This document shows, in pieces, positions 50,401-63,289 of a DNA stretch of 64,000 bases. The DNA lies in contig JAYKAV010002553.1 of the NCBI GenBank assembly GCA_035582835.1, positions 3,647,769 to 3,711,768 on the forward strand, written 5' to 3'. The notes beneath the pieces were generated by a model. It searched no databases. It saw nothing but the letters and a program-made list of their open reading frames with translations, and was not told the origin of the DNA. The stretch comes from Phoebastria nigripes (taxonomy: Eukaryota; Chordata; Aves; Procellariiformes; Diomedeidae). Position 1 is the first letter of the stretch. Each line of letters begins with the position of its first letter. The translations under genes were made by a program, and so were the position numbers.

Positions 50401-51054
50401 TTTGAATTTTGTGGGAATCCGCCCGCGATCCTGCAGCACCTGGGAAAGGCTTCGAGGGAAACGGGAAGGACGTCGTGAACAACAGCCCCGGCAGCGCGAC
50501 CCCCCACCCCTCGTGACATAAAACACGGGGATACGGGACGGGAAAGGCCCTGCTGTCCCCAAATGCTTTTGCAGACTACCTGTGTCATACACTCCCTTTG
50601 TTAACCCAGCCAAGATCCCTCTGAAAACCAGTTTGGCGCCTCGTCCCCCTCCCATGCCAAAGGTGGCTCTGCAGCCCAGCTGCCTGGGAGGTAGCCCAGG
50701 GGCACAGCGCTCGCCTCCCCGAGCTCCAGGCAGCACCTGGAAGAACTGCCCAGTGCACTTTCTGCTTAGCATGAGAGCGGGGAAGAGGCAGAGCTGCCCG
50801 GCGGCACAGCAGCATGCTAATGCTTCTGCCTTTGGAGAAAACAGGGCAATGGGAAAGGCAGAGGAGCAAGACAGTAGCACTAGACCAAAGCCTTGGCCCT
50901 GGTGGGGTTTTTAGCCCAACTCAGACAAAACTTCTGTCAGACCTTGTGAAAATGTTGCGTGGAAACCCAGAAAGGGCTTCAGGTCTGCTCTCTGCAATAG
51001 CTGTGAACCCCTGCAAATGCCTGACCTTGTCAAGGTGTTGTAAGAGCATCTCTG

Positions 51055-51136
51055 AACCCTACCCTTAACTCTAAACCTAACCTTAAATCTAACCCTACCC
51101 TTAACTCTAACCCCAAGCTTAAGTTTAACCCCAACC
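51055..51136 (+). repeat. Degenerate interstitial telomere-like repeat, two 36-bp units
   Basis: C-rich-strand hexamers related to CCCTAA (AACCCT, ACCCTT, AACTCT, AACCTA, AACCCC) fill 82 bases. The array reads as two 36-base higher-order units (51055-51090 and 51091-51126) that share their first 20 bases, then a partial third unit. Interstitial telomere-type repeats are known in bird genomes. Confidence 0.7.
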
Positions 51137-53829
51137 GGATGAAAAGTGCTTGCGTTTCTTGAGATCTGAGGATGCTGCTACATGAGAGATGCTGCAGTGC
51201 TAAGCAGGGAAGCAGCTGATGAGAACAAGGGCATCAGAGGTAAATGGGGGTAGCCCACCGCAGGGTGAGTCATGTTTTCTGCTCACGAGGAGTAAAGCAC
51301 TGCACAAGTGGGATGCTGCGATGAGAAAAGCCAACCAAGGCCGCTTACAGCATCCTATTTCTGGAGCAGACAGAAGTGCTGGGGAGTCCCCAGACTGGCA
51401 GGCTCTCACTACACTTACTGGTTTCTAATCCTACCGCTCTCCAAAGAGCACTGGGATATTTGGGGACATGGCCAAGCCCTTTCCCAGTGCAGAGCAGGGA
51501 AGTTACGAAGGCACAGGGGCACTGCCTGCCAAGCTGGCTGCACCAAGCTGCTGCTTGGGACTGCCAGAGCAGGCTGAGCAGTGCCAGTCACAAGAAAAAA
51601 ACGCAGTTTCCCCAAATCAGCACTGTCTTGCTCTCCTTCCTCAGGGGCTGCTGGGCAGCGTAAGCTCAGCAGTGCCAGTCCAGTGGAGACCGTCTGTGCC
51701 ACTGCCCGTGCCTGTGAGGCCAGGGTCACTGACCCAGCAGGAGTTACCTGCTGGTACGCCTGGCTGCCCCCAGCCCGGCTGGTGTCCCGTGCCCTTGGCA
51801 GCGCAGAGTGGGGCTCTGCTGAGAACAGATGCAGGAACGAGACAGACAGGCACGAAGCAGCAGGCCGCCGGGCCCCCAAGCCGGGTGGCTGTGTGTTAGC
51901 AAGATCCCTCTGGCCCTGAGCTTTCATCTCCCCAGCCTACACAAAGGGTGCCACCAAAATGTATGTAAAAGCAGGAGAAACATGGGAGCCGGCCCTGAGG
52001 CATCCCTCCCTTCATCTCCTGACTGACAGCCAGCAATGACCTGCCACTCAATGGGAAGGCTTGCACACCTTACCCGGAGCGAAGGAGCCCCCCGGGTGCG
52101 CACCGCCATGCCGCACGCAGGCATGGCCCCCCGCGCTCAGCCCCTCCTGGGAGCCAGAGGCAGGGGGGCTCGGTGGCGAGCCTGGCTCCCGCAGAGCTCA
52201 GGCTGCCACAGGGATGTGGGTACTGCTGGGGATCAGGTGCTGCCCTCCCTGCATCGTTGAGCCCCACGTGGGCCTGGAAAAAGCCCTTTCTGGGAGGGTA
52301 CAGATGACCTCCACTCACCCCGTCCCCCTTGCTTCCCCTGGCAAGGTCCACCCTCGCACCCTCCAGTCTCTGCCCCATCCTCTTCCTCCAAAGCGCCCTG
52401 CCCAGCGCTGGGGCACCCTCGATCCCAGCATCACAGCAAGGGTTTAGGTTGCCCTGCCCAGAGGCGCTGCCCATCTCGGGCTGAGGCTGGGTGCAGGCAG
52501 CGTGCGGGCAGGGAGCAGAGCTGTGGCTGTTCCCAGTGGGTGCTGAGCAGGGGCTGTTTTCCCAGCCGCCTTCCGAATACAGATGTTTTCTCAGTGCAGG
52601 ATCCAGACAGAGGAGGGTAAAATGTTTTCATTCCAAGCTCCCGGGGTCAGGTCATGGTTTGTCTAAATGGCTTTTGTTGCTCTAATTATCAGATTAGCTG
52701 ATCTCTGGCAGTGCGTTTAGAGGCAGTTACATTAACTGCAGATCCTGACCCCCCCACCGCCACCCTGCCCAGCTGGGGCAGTGGGTTTGCAATGGAGTGA
52801 TGGGGATCAGGGATGCCAGGAAAGCCAAGTGAAAGGCTTGTGATTGTTTTTGAGCTGGTACCAGCTGGACTCTGGCCCGGGAGCAGCCAGCACTTTTGGG
52901 GAAGACAGCAGCAAGCCTCCTTGACCTCCTCAGTGCACATGATGTTGCCGAGCTGGGCCTGATCCTTTCCTCCCACCCCAACCTGCAATGCACCGCAGCT
53001 GCAGAGCCCCNTCCCAGGCACCTGCCTGCCGCTGTGGCTGATGATCAGCATGCAGACACGGGACGGGGGCACCTGAGGTGCCTCCCCTTGCTCAGGGCTG
53101 GTGCTCCCTGCAGGCAGCAAGCCCAGAAGGTCATGGGGGGCTCTGGGACACTGCGCCATGGCTGGGATGGGGTGCCCGGGGCCGGTGCCTGGCCGTGGGG
53201 TGCTGCAAAGGGTGGGCAGACCCCCAGCAGCTGGGGAGGGGCGGGAATAGGAGCGTGAGATACCAGGCGAGACGGAGAGCGTGACGGGGAGATGAGAGAG
53301 CAGGGCGAGGGGCAGATAAAGAGGGATCAGGAGTTTCCGGCCCCCGCCAGTCCCTCACTGGGTCCATCTGTCAGCGCCTGCGAGTGCTGATGGCACCGAG
53401 CCCTGGTGGCAGCCGGGGCCGCAGGTCCTGCCGAGGGGCACCATCAGGGGCTGGGAAGGGGCCCCCGCTGCTGCCTTCCTGCTGCACCGGGGCACCGGCA
53501 GCGACTCGGACCCCAGCATGGCTGGGGATGGGCAGTGCCCATGCACAGCCCCACGGGTGCCCCGGAGGCTGAGCCCCTGGCCACGCTGCCCTGCAGCACC
53601 CACCTCCTGCCTCCCTGCCCCCCCAGCCCCGCTGCACACACAGATAGGGAGTGCCAGGGATTTCACCCACCGGCACAAAAAAAAATCAGTTCCTGCTCTG
53701 CTGAGCTGCAGGTGAACACGCGGGTGCTTGGTAGCCGCTCACTCGGGCACCNTGCCTGCGGCAGCTGCCTGTCCCCTGACACATCGTCCCACCTCCTCTC
53801 TCACCTGCTGTAGGTGGGAGCATCAGGAG

Positions 53830-54180
53830 TTTCCCCTGAGCAAGGCAGAAGCTCTAAAGAAATGAAATAATTCCAAATCAGAAAAGACTTTATCGTTTCT
53901 CCATAAAACAAATTATTTAAAATGTGGTTTCACTGCATTTCAGTTTCTGAAGTCTTATAACGCCAGAGCATAACACCCCACTGAATGAAGACTTCTAGAG
54001 CAGAACGTCTACATCTTCTCTTTCAAAGAACATTTCAACCTCTTTAAATGCTTCAGAAAATTTCAACAGCAAAATTTTGCCTTTAAACACCATGTTCCTG
54101 CAGGAATTTTTGGCTTCAGTGAAACATAATTTAAAAAAAAAAAATTAAAAATTTAGTGGAAGCTATATTCCTGGTATTTT
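53830..54180. promoter_or_regulatory. Candidate conserved non-coding block (AT-rich)
   Basis: An abrupt AT-rich stretch inside GC-moderate flanks, including repeated AAATTATTTAAAATG-like homeodomain-type cores. It has no coding frame and no clear repeat identity. The call is based on composition only. Confidence 0.22.
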
Positions 54181-56764
54181 TCCTAATTGCCACCATGACA
54201 GAGCTTGGTTAGCTCCAAATCCANCTTCTTTGCTTCCAGCTGAAAGCCAGAGAGCAACCCAGACCAGCGAGGACAAAGCCTGTGCACCCCTGAGAAGGAG
54301 CATACCCACCAACCTGATCAGGCTTAAACGTCTCCTGCCATTACTGCTGCCTGGGCACAGCCTGAGGTTCACCATTTCTCTATTTAAACCCATGTTGCAC
54401 ATTAGTCCTGGTGTCCCTGGAGTCCCAGCCTGGCCCATGGACCACTCAGGACCTGCCCCATGGCCATGCTTACCTCCTCTGCATCTGCTTGTCCCCCAGG
54501 CACCCAGGAGGAGCACTGGCCCTGAAAAGGGCAAGGAATAGGGTGGTCCTGGTGCTCACCACAGGACAAGCCACTGGGGCCGGGAAAGCCTGTTTCAGGG
54601 ACCTGCTTTCCCCTAATTTTTCCTTTTGCATCAGCACCTGTTGGCAGATGTCAGGAGACCAACCCATGGACCGTGACCTGCCCAGGTGCTGACACCCGGT
54701 ACCCCAGTGCATTAAAGATGGTTTCCCAAGGGTGCAGAGGACCAATGGAGAAAAGACTGGGTTGTCGGTCCCCGAGCACCCCCAGCCCTGGAGCAGGACA
54801 GGCACCAAGGCATGGACTTTTGCACAGCCAAGGAAGCTGGTTTTGAGAGGTCCAATGCAGGGAGATAGCTGCCACTCCCAGGGCCTGGGGTGCCCCAGAG
54901 GCAGCGAACCCCCTGCCCAAGCTCTACCCCCTCACCGGTGAGCCTGGCTCATGCCTCGGGACAGAGACACCCGACGTGTCACAGGGAGCTGCTCCGCTGT
55001 GGCATGCTCAGGCTGCTGGGCAGCTGCGGGAGCCCAGCTGCACCCATGGGGCCGGCGGGACGGAGGCATCTGCAGCANAGACGGTCCCAGCTGGACCCCT
55101 CCGGGCAGGGCGTATGCCCCAGCATGGCCAGGATGAGGCCAGGAAAGAGGTCTCTAGCTCCCTTGCAGGGAGTCCAGTGCCATGGGTAGCTTCTGGACCT
55201 TGGTGTAGGAGCAGATTTACTGAAAACAATTTATTTAATATCAAAAATAATTTCTTACAGCGTTTTGGCTGGCGTCAGCTGAACGCTTACTCACCCGGGA
55301 ATTCAAACAAAGGCAGGGCTGGCGCCCAGCCAGGGGGTCGGGCGCTGGGTGGTCGTGTCCATCCCGGCCTCGGACCCGCCTCTGGGTCACTTGCGGGCTT
55401 GTGGCATGATGTCTCCATTTATTTATTGGAAATGCTTGAACAGGAAATGCTAATGGTTTGGGTTTGTGGAGACAGCTGGAGGGGTCCGACCGGAGCTGCT
55501 GGGAAGGGGAGGGTGCACTGGGACGGGGCAGCCTGGTGGGGAAGGGGGAGTCGGTGCCGCCGGTGCTGCTGCTGGGGATCTGTCCCCTCTGTGTTTGGGG
55601 TGGAGGACCCAATGGGAGGTGAGACCAGGGAGGGCCCTGCCGGCTCCGCTGCCTCCTCCTTCGCCGTTGCCTGCAGCTGCTACTGCAAAATGCACGGCCA
55701 TGCTGCAAGTGTGGGGCTTGCTCCCGGCACGCTGCTGTGCCTGCTGCCTGCACCCAGCACCGCCAGGGTGCACGGGAACGGCGCTGCCAAAGTGGTGCAG
55801 GGGGAACAGCGACCACGGGGCCGTGCACGTCCCATCCCTAGCCCTCGGGCTCGGGCCTGGCGGGTGCCCATTAGCGTGGGAGGGATGTGAGAGCGCTGCC
55901 TCCCCCTGCAAGGGGGTCGAGAGGTTCCTATGCAGCCCGGCTCTGGACCGGGCTGTTCCTGCATTTGCTGATAACAGCGGAGGTGAAGCCTGACCCAGGA
56001 AAGCAGGCAAGATCCGCAGAGATAAACTCCCCACAGCAAGACAAAGGCACTGACCTCCGTGCAGCCCGAGCCGCCGCATTCCCACAAGTACAGCAACAAT
56101 TGCCCAGGAGCAGCAGGGAGACCTGCACCAAACCCCGCCAGCCAGCCGCTGGGAAGGGCCTGCGCGGCAGCTGGTGACACCTCTGCCAGGATCACTGTGG
56201 AGAAACCACAGCTCAGGGTTTTTAACCAGATCTACTGTAGATATCAATTGCTCAGGCAGTGACAGCAAAGAGAGCCTGCTGTTATTGCTCCCTCTTCATT
56301 CAGCAGTGCGGCGTGCTCAGCACTGCCTGTGATGCATGGCCAGAGGGATGCTGCACAAGTACCCCCTCGTACACCCTATGTTACACTTTTATACATACAC
56401 TTGCAGCACAAACAGATTTTAGGTTTCATCCCTAAATGCAGCCAAGGATCTTATGCACTCGTGCAATTCAGGTTTCAGCGTCTGCTTTGAGCAGAGGCTG
56501 CTGTGGCACCGCACATCCCCAGCGCACCCAGGGAAACTGAACGGCAGGCCCGTGCCCAGCTCATGGGCCGGGAGGCTGGAGCCCGCCTGGCACCTCCACG
56601 GGTCCCTGCGCCAGGTCTGCCCCAAAACAGCACCAGCTGAAAAAGGCAGAGGCACTTAATGGGATTTGCGGAAACACCCAGCTCAGTTACACGCCGCAGT
56701 ACGCCTGTTGTCTCGGGCATGTTTTTAAAATCTTTATCTCTGCATCATTAAACACTGATCTACA

Positions 56765-56890
56765 TTTGAAAAGAATCACTTCGGTTCCCTACCTCTGAAA
56801 TGAGGATAACTATCCTTCACCTCATAGCGGGGTTATGAGGATAAACAGATTAAAGGCTGTGAGATATTGTGGCAAAGAAGGTTAAAGAAG
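56765..56890 (+). mobile_element. MIR-like ancient SINE fragment
   Basis: The order of motifs follows the amniote MIR/CORE-SINE pattern: a degenerate 'TTCCCTACCTCTGAAATGAG' (consensus theme: TTTCCTCATCTGTAAAATGGGGATAA), then ACCTCATAGCGGGGTTATGA, then GGATAAACAGATTAAAGGCT and a GTGAGAT end. Only the 3' two-thirds is recognisable. This is pattern recognition from memory of the consensus. Confidence 0.6.
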
Positions 56891-57419
56891 CCCCTGTGAC
56901 AGACAGCCCAGGGGCAGGGACCAGCATCAGAGCGATGCACAGCATAAGCTGCCGACCCACGTCTGCACCATGCTAATGACCCCAAAATCCCAGTGCCGGG
57001 TTTGCCGCTGTCTGCCTTTCCAGCACGCGGTCCCCAGCCAGCTGAAAGCCTGCCGAGGGGCTACTTCCCCCAGCCAGGGATGTGCACCTATGCCCTGAGC
57101 CTGGGAGGGGGGAGCACAGGGGCATGGGGGGAAGGGGGGAAGGGAGGTGCCCATCAGGAGCTCAAGGCTACGGGAGGACATCGGTGACCCATGTGCAGCA
57201 ACAAGGGGCTGTGGGGTGCACGCGTGGTGCGGGCAGCAGGGCGCAGCTGGGCAGCTGCCCCCTCTGCTCATCCCTCCCCACATCCTTGGAGCAGGACAGC
57301 CCTCTGCTACTGCCCACGGCCCTGCCTGTTCCTGCCCCGCCGGGTGCCCTGGGCAGGCAGGGACAGCAGGGAGATGTGCACTTCTGCAGAAAGAGCTGGT
57401 GGGGGAGAGGATGAGCCAG

Positions 57420-57640
57420 ACAATTACTGTCTGGAAAATCTCACCCGGGTCCCTAGTAAAATAATGGCACAAATATTAAGAAAAGGAGCTCTGTAAACAT
57501 CTAGAGGATAATGAAGCCATGAGCTATAAGCAGGATGGGATTTGTAAATAAAGGGCTGTGCCAAAACCAACAAGGCCTCCATAATTGTTTTGGATAGAAA
57601 GACAAGATTAGTGCGGGAAGGGGACTCGGCGGATGTCATG
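57420..57640. promoter_or_regulatory. Candidate conserved non-coding element
   Basis: About 200 bases of AT-richer, non-repetitive sequence with a forkhead-like TTTGTAAATAAA at about 57541-57552 and a CCATAATTGTTTTGG block. It is flanked by ordinary GC-rich spacer. It may be a distal enhancer; alignment to other birds and mammals would decide. Confidence 0.25.
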
Positions 57641-59569
57641 AGAGGAGACCTGGAAGCACCGGGTCTGTCCTCCCGCCTGGCCATTAGAGAGCCCCTGGCA
57701 TGTTTGGGCAGGTTTGAGGGGGCTGACCTGCTGGGGTGCACAAAAAGGTGCCTTCAATGGCACAGCTGGCACCTGGGGACGTACCTGCCCTCTGGAGCCG
57801 GACACCTGCACTCCCCCAGCCTGGCACATGTCACACCGACACACCGACACTGATGCAGTTGCTCATGTCTTGGCCACCTCCGAGTCACTGGCAGAGAGCA
57901 AGGCTAAACCTGAGCCCCCATCCCAGCTGGCGCACATCCTACAACCATCCCTCACAGGGCTGGGACCCGCACAGTGCAGGAACAAGCCAGCTGGACCGTC
58001 ATGGAGGGGCAGAGTGAGAAATAAAACTGAGCNAAGCCAGGAGCAGGAAAATAATGCTGGCACCTTCCTCGCTGTTCCCCAGGTTTTGGCAATGCTTTGT
58101 CTTTTGTGAACATCAAAATGGCATGTTCTGCAAAACTGTAGGGTTCCCCGGCGCTCTCAAGTATCAGATTTTTGGCCAGACGTACAGGAAATGTGCATGC
58201 ACCTCCTTGCAACCAGCCCTTTGAAATGCTACACTATAAAAGCACACATAAGCGTTAGCAGTCATCTGCACTGCACAGGCTAAACCCGTCCAGCATTGAC
58301 GTTGCATGGAAGGAAAAGCAGAGGCCTGGCCAAAATGTACCTGGTTTTGTACCCAAGCCTTGGGTCTCTGCAGTGTGTGGGCGTGCTGGGCTGGATAACA
58401 TGCACTCGCTGGCGAGCAGCTGGCTGCATGCAGCATGCAGGGCAACGCATGCTCACAGCCGTGCACAAACCGAGGATGAAATGCACCATATATGGTGAAG
58501 ATATTATTAGTCTNTAACTGTCTTCATAGGATCTTCCAAGGAAATCTTGCTTGAAAATGGGAAAAAAAGAGGTTTGACTGTGAGACTCAAGCAGGGACTC
58601 GAACTGCCTGTAGGACCAAAAGCAATGGCTTCAGAGAAACAGGGAGCAGTGAGACTGCAGGTGTCAGACCCTTGGGTATCTGCAAGGTGCTTAACAATAT
58701 CCTGGTTAAGTATTTGTCCTAATTAATGCTGATTGCCCACCCATTACCTACATCCTGACCGGTCTCCAGCAGTCATTCTCAACAGAGAGATGTTGCTGAA
58801 ATGGTGTCAAGAAAGGTCAGCACTGGACTCCGGGTACCCAGCACAGGCACAGGAGAGCTGAGAGTGAGCACCAACTCGCTGCTGCCAACCTCGGCTGCAG
58901 GCNGGAGTGTGATAGAGGGGATGGAGTCACCTGGTCATGGGTTTTGACTGAGCCGAATGCCAAGTTGGATGTGTCGGCAAAGAAAGTGGGCTATCCCTCT
59001 GGGCAGCAGGGGCTAAGGCAGGGCTCTGGCACTGAGCAGGGTTGGTTTGGGGTCCTGGGGGTGAGCAGCTGGATGTGAGCTTGATGCTAGGACCACATGG
59101 CGAATGCAATCCTGGGCATTAGAGCAGGGAGCACAGCGAACGGGAGTTATGAGGCAGTGTCTTATGCAGCAGGGGATGGGATGCCAGCCCTGAGATGCTG
59201 TGACTAGCCTGGTGCCCCATTTTAAAAAGATGCAGATGAAGGGAGAGCTGTAGATGTGATTCCCCGCCGGTTTTCANCGTCTCCCATAGCATCCTTGCAG
59301 CCAGACTGGGGAGGTGTGGGCTGGAAGGGGGGACATACAAGGTGGATTAAAAACTGAGCGCTGGCACAGGGACCCAGCAAGGCGGTGGGATCTGCGTCTT
59401 CAGACATTTCCAAAATTCAATGGATCGAGGCCCGACCAGCGGGCTGTACCACCAGAGCTCCTGAGGCCAAAATTATTCTGTGAAATGAGAGAGGGTGCAG
59501 AAAACAGCCACAGAAAAGACAGAAGGGCAGGAGAACGCACCCCACAGTGACAGAATCAAGCTCAACCTG

Positions 59570-59800
59570 TTTTCTTCTTAAAAAAGCTTAAGAAATTTGA
59601 CTGCTATGCACAAGTACTCTCATAGTAAGAAAATACCGTGTGCTAAAGTGTTTTTATTCCAGCCAAAAAAGGCAGAACGAGAATCAATGGCTGGAAATTA
59701 AAAGCCAGACAAACCTGCATAAGAAATACGACATACATTTTCTGAGCAATGCTGATTAGCCGGCAGATTAACCATCAGTGATTAAGTAAGACCAAACCAT
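59570..59800. promoter_or_regulatory. Candidate conserved non-coding element
   Basis: AT-rich, complex sequence with several homeodomain-type cores (ATTAA, TGATTA, TGATTAAG near 59780) and a CTAAAGTGTTTTTATTCC segment. No coding frame or repeat match is recognised. Confidence 0.25.
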
Positions 59801-60534
59801 GAACTCCCTCGCTCCTCCAGAGCAGATGCTTTTGTGCATTAGTGAAACCCCAAGTTATTTGGATCTAGAAAGAGTAACAAGACAAGGCAGTCGGGTGCCT
59901 AACAAGACAAGATCAGCATAGGTGATCTAATGACTAACTCCGATCTTAAACATCGTGAGTAAAAATACATCGTGTTACTAATACGCATAGAAAAATTCCC
60001 ATCGCACGACCTCAGCGTAAACATTGAACAGTCGACATCTGCAAACCCACAGATGGAGGGGGACGACAGTTGCTAGTCCTGTTTTAGAAAGAGAAAAACA
60101 CCCAGCCCATGGGCGACCCGCAGGGGCCTTGCAATGGGAGTGAAACAACAAGCGAGACATGAGCTTGCAACACCAGGAGTCTGTCACCAGGCAAATTCAT
60201 GAGTGAGATGGGGTCTGCCCCGGGATGCNCTTGGATCCCAAGTATAGGCATACAGTCCATTGGGTAGGGAAGGGAAGTTCTCTCTGTGCATGGCTTGGGG
60301 GGGACCACACAAGGCATATGACCATTGCAGGAAAAGTAGGACCACAGGTATGTACAGAAATGAGAAGAAAAGTTGGATGGAAAAAAANTGCTTAGGAGTG
60401 AATAACAAAAAAAGCTGATGGAGATGATGGAAACCTGGACGACATTCACAGCTGAAGCAAAACACACCTGGCAAGGACCAGTCCCAAATAGACTGGCTAG
60501 AGGCAAAATGATCTTCTCTCTTTTTAGTATCTGT

Positions 60535-61720
60535 ATTCACAGAATTATAAAAAATAAGCCTGGAAGGCCTTTGAAAGGTCACCTAGCCTGTCTGCCTGCC
60601 CCCAAACGAGGCAAACCCTTCCTGGCGGAGCTTTTGTCTAAACTCTTCCTAAAATAAGCCTCTAGTGGTGAAGACAGCTCCCAAGAAAAACGAGTTTTAA
60701 CCTCCTTTACCGCAGTCATTGCAGGGTGAGCCTATGGCTGCTTCTTCTACCCACCCTGAAAACAAGGAATAGCCCATTATCTCGTGCTTTGTAGCAGGGC
60801 TTTATGCATCTAAAGACTTTTATCTTATTTCCCTGCAGTCTTTTTGTCTTGATACTAAGCTACCCTGGTCCTTCAGCCTTCTCCAGTATGTCATGTTTTC
60901 TGAATTTCTGATCTCGTTCTTCCCTGGGCTTTCTCCAAGAACCGCAACTTGAAACGCTGAGCCCCAAGTGGGATTCAGTGCCCAAGCTAACACTTTCTAA
61001 GTGCAGCAGGATCACATCAGGTGTCTTACAAACACCTTGTTTATACGTCCCGGTCTGATTTTGCTCTTCTCACTCGGGCTGCTGCTGGCTCACGCTCCCT
61101 GCGGGACCCACTGTCACCTCCGGCTACTTTCCCACAGAGCAACCTTGATCATTCCCCAGCTAGTGCTTGCGATGTTGATTTTTCCCAACTCATAGAAAAG
61201 CCTTATATTTGTTCTTATCGACAGGTTTACTTCAGATTTCTCCAATTTCTCAAGAAAAGCACTCTTGCAGGCCCTACCAGACTGGTGCTGCAGGTAAAAA
61301 TCACTGATGAAAGCACTGACTAGCCCTAGACCCAGAGCAGACCCTGTCTGAGGGCTGAGCACTGGTAACTGCCCTTTCAATACAGTTTTCCAGCCAGCTG
61401 TGCTCTCATGTAGCACATTCCCCTGGACCACGTTTCTCCATTGCTCACAAGAATTTCATGTGGAAATGGGACTAAGCTCCCATGAAAGTCAAGATTTAGC
61501 ACATCTTGTTTTTCCTGTGTCAGCCAGCATAGATATCCTCAAGTAGAAGAAAATTCAGTTGGTTTGGCTCTTAGCTGATGGCCAAAGCTGTCACTTACAG
61601 CTTCGTTATCTCTACTCGCACGTTGTGTCCCTTAATGATGTATTTGCCTGTCTTCAATCTGTTTATGCCAATGGCCCATTTTTCCTTCAGTTCTGCACCC
61701 CTGGTCTTGAGTAAAGCTCA
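60535..61720 (-). mobile_element. Ancient CR1/L3-like LINE copy, highly diverged
   Basis: Read on the plus strand this is the antisense of a CR1 element. A short 'cacagaattataaaaaataagcc' head stands for the 3' end. It is followed in correct order by remnants corresponding to GGAAGGCCTTTGAAAGGTCA, 'cttgaaacgctgagccccaa', 'gtcttacaaacacc', and far downstream 'accagactggtgctg', 'cagaccctgtctgagg', 'ccagccagctgtgc', 'ttctccattgctcacaagaa' and 'tcatgtggaaatgggact'. The copy is riddled with changes and small indels, so it is very old. Boundaries are approximate. Confidence 0.68.
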
Positions 61721-63289
61721 GGAACTTGGAAAGCCACAGAGGTTCATTTGGGAAAAAAAAAATGGCGGGGGGGGGGAACTGCCCAACAACAACTAAATCC
61801 TCGGAACTCACATGTTTATCCAAATTCATCTGAACCTTCTGGGGACAGTGACTTTTTAGGGTAAAATAAAAACAAGCTCAAGTGAGTTTTCCATCCCTGC
61901 GACAGCACAGCGATTCCAGCCAATCTGAAACAATTTTCCAAGAAGATTTCCTGCAACCTCACAGTGATTAAAGGAAATAACATTGTGAATAAAGGGACAT
62001 TCTTCAAAGTCAGTGAAGGAGCCACAAACTGTACATTCTCACAGAGGGCCGGAAAGTGCCGTCGCGAGGTGGATTTTGCGGCGTGTGGCCCCCCAGAAGG
62101 AAGAGGGTGGGATGCCGGCTCCATCCCTCTTCCCCGGGCAGGGGTTGTGACCGGGTTTCTCCCGGAGCAGGCAGTGAGGGAAGAGGGCCCCCAGGCTCCC
62201 CATGTTTGGGGGCGAAAGGCTTGGCCCCGCAGGCTCTGACCCCCTGGCTCCGGGTGAGCGTCCGCCAGGTTNGGGGTCGGGGGCAAGGGGCTCGGTGTCT
62301 CTCGGCAAACAAGATGCAAGAGCCCATCGACCCTCTCGAAACCTGGGGCGACCCTGCAAAGAGCAGCATCCCACCACGCCGGCTTCACGCCACAGCCGCC
62401 TTCCTAGGAACCTCCCCGTGCCTCACTTTGTCTGAATCAAACCCTCAGCGTGTTCGCCCAGCCGGGCTCCGAGATTGACGTGGAAATGTGAACGGGCCCG
62501 AAAAGCCACTTTGGCAGAGACGAAAGCGTCGTGCCGCACCGCCGGGCAAGTAGGGTCCTGCCCGCTGCGGCCCCAGCCCGCAGCAGCCCCTCTTGCTGGG
62601 GGTACCCCAGGACTGGGATCGGCAAGGGAGGGATGAGCGTGCAGCCAAAATGGCTGGGCCAAGGGGACTTTTAAAAACCCGCCTTCTTAGCTAAACCAAA
62701 GAGAAGGGAGTAATGAGGAGGCGAGGAGAGCTGGGGAGAAAGGCAAGAGGGGGCTGCCTGGAAGCCCAAACACACGTTTCAGTTGATGCTGCGTAATAAG
62801 GGAATTAGCTAATGAGCTTACTGCAGCACATGGACAAGTCCTTTAGAAATATCANGGCCACCTGGGGAGGCACGCAGAGGAGCTGGGCAGCCCTAATATG
62901 CAGAGCTGGAAAGATGAGCTCCCCCCCGTCCCCCTGGCCCAGCCCTGCTTCCCCCCCAGGCAGCGCATGTCCGGGGGTGCCACAGGGGGCCAACACAAAT
63001 CCCGGGAGAACTGGTCATGGAAATGGTAATAAACAGTGTTTTGAAAAAACACTAGCCCACGCTCACACCTGATCTCAGAGGGCTGCAGCTCGGCAGTCCC
63101 ACGACACCCATACAGCGGGGCTGGGGCTGGGGCTGGGACTGCTCGGGGACCAGCACGGTCCAACTCCCCCCGGCCAGGCAGCACTGCCCCGGGCTGCCAG
63201 CACAGCGGCTTCCAGACGTACGGATTGCCTTCCCCTGCACTGGCAGCTGTGATGGATATGTCAGACAAAACCAAATAACTAAAAAATAT

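Noticed and set aside
58560..58660. Possible tRNA or tRNA-derived SINE: a GTTCGAGTCC B-box-like string on the minus strand
   Set aside because: The flanking bases do not form a T-stem, and no A box or acceptor stem could be found at the right spacing.
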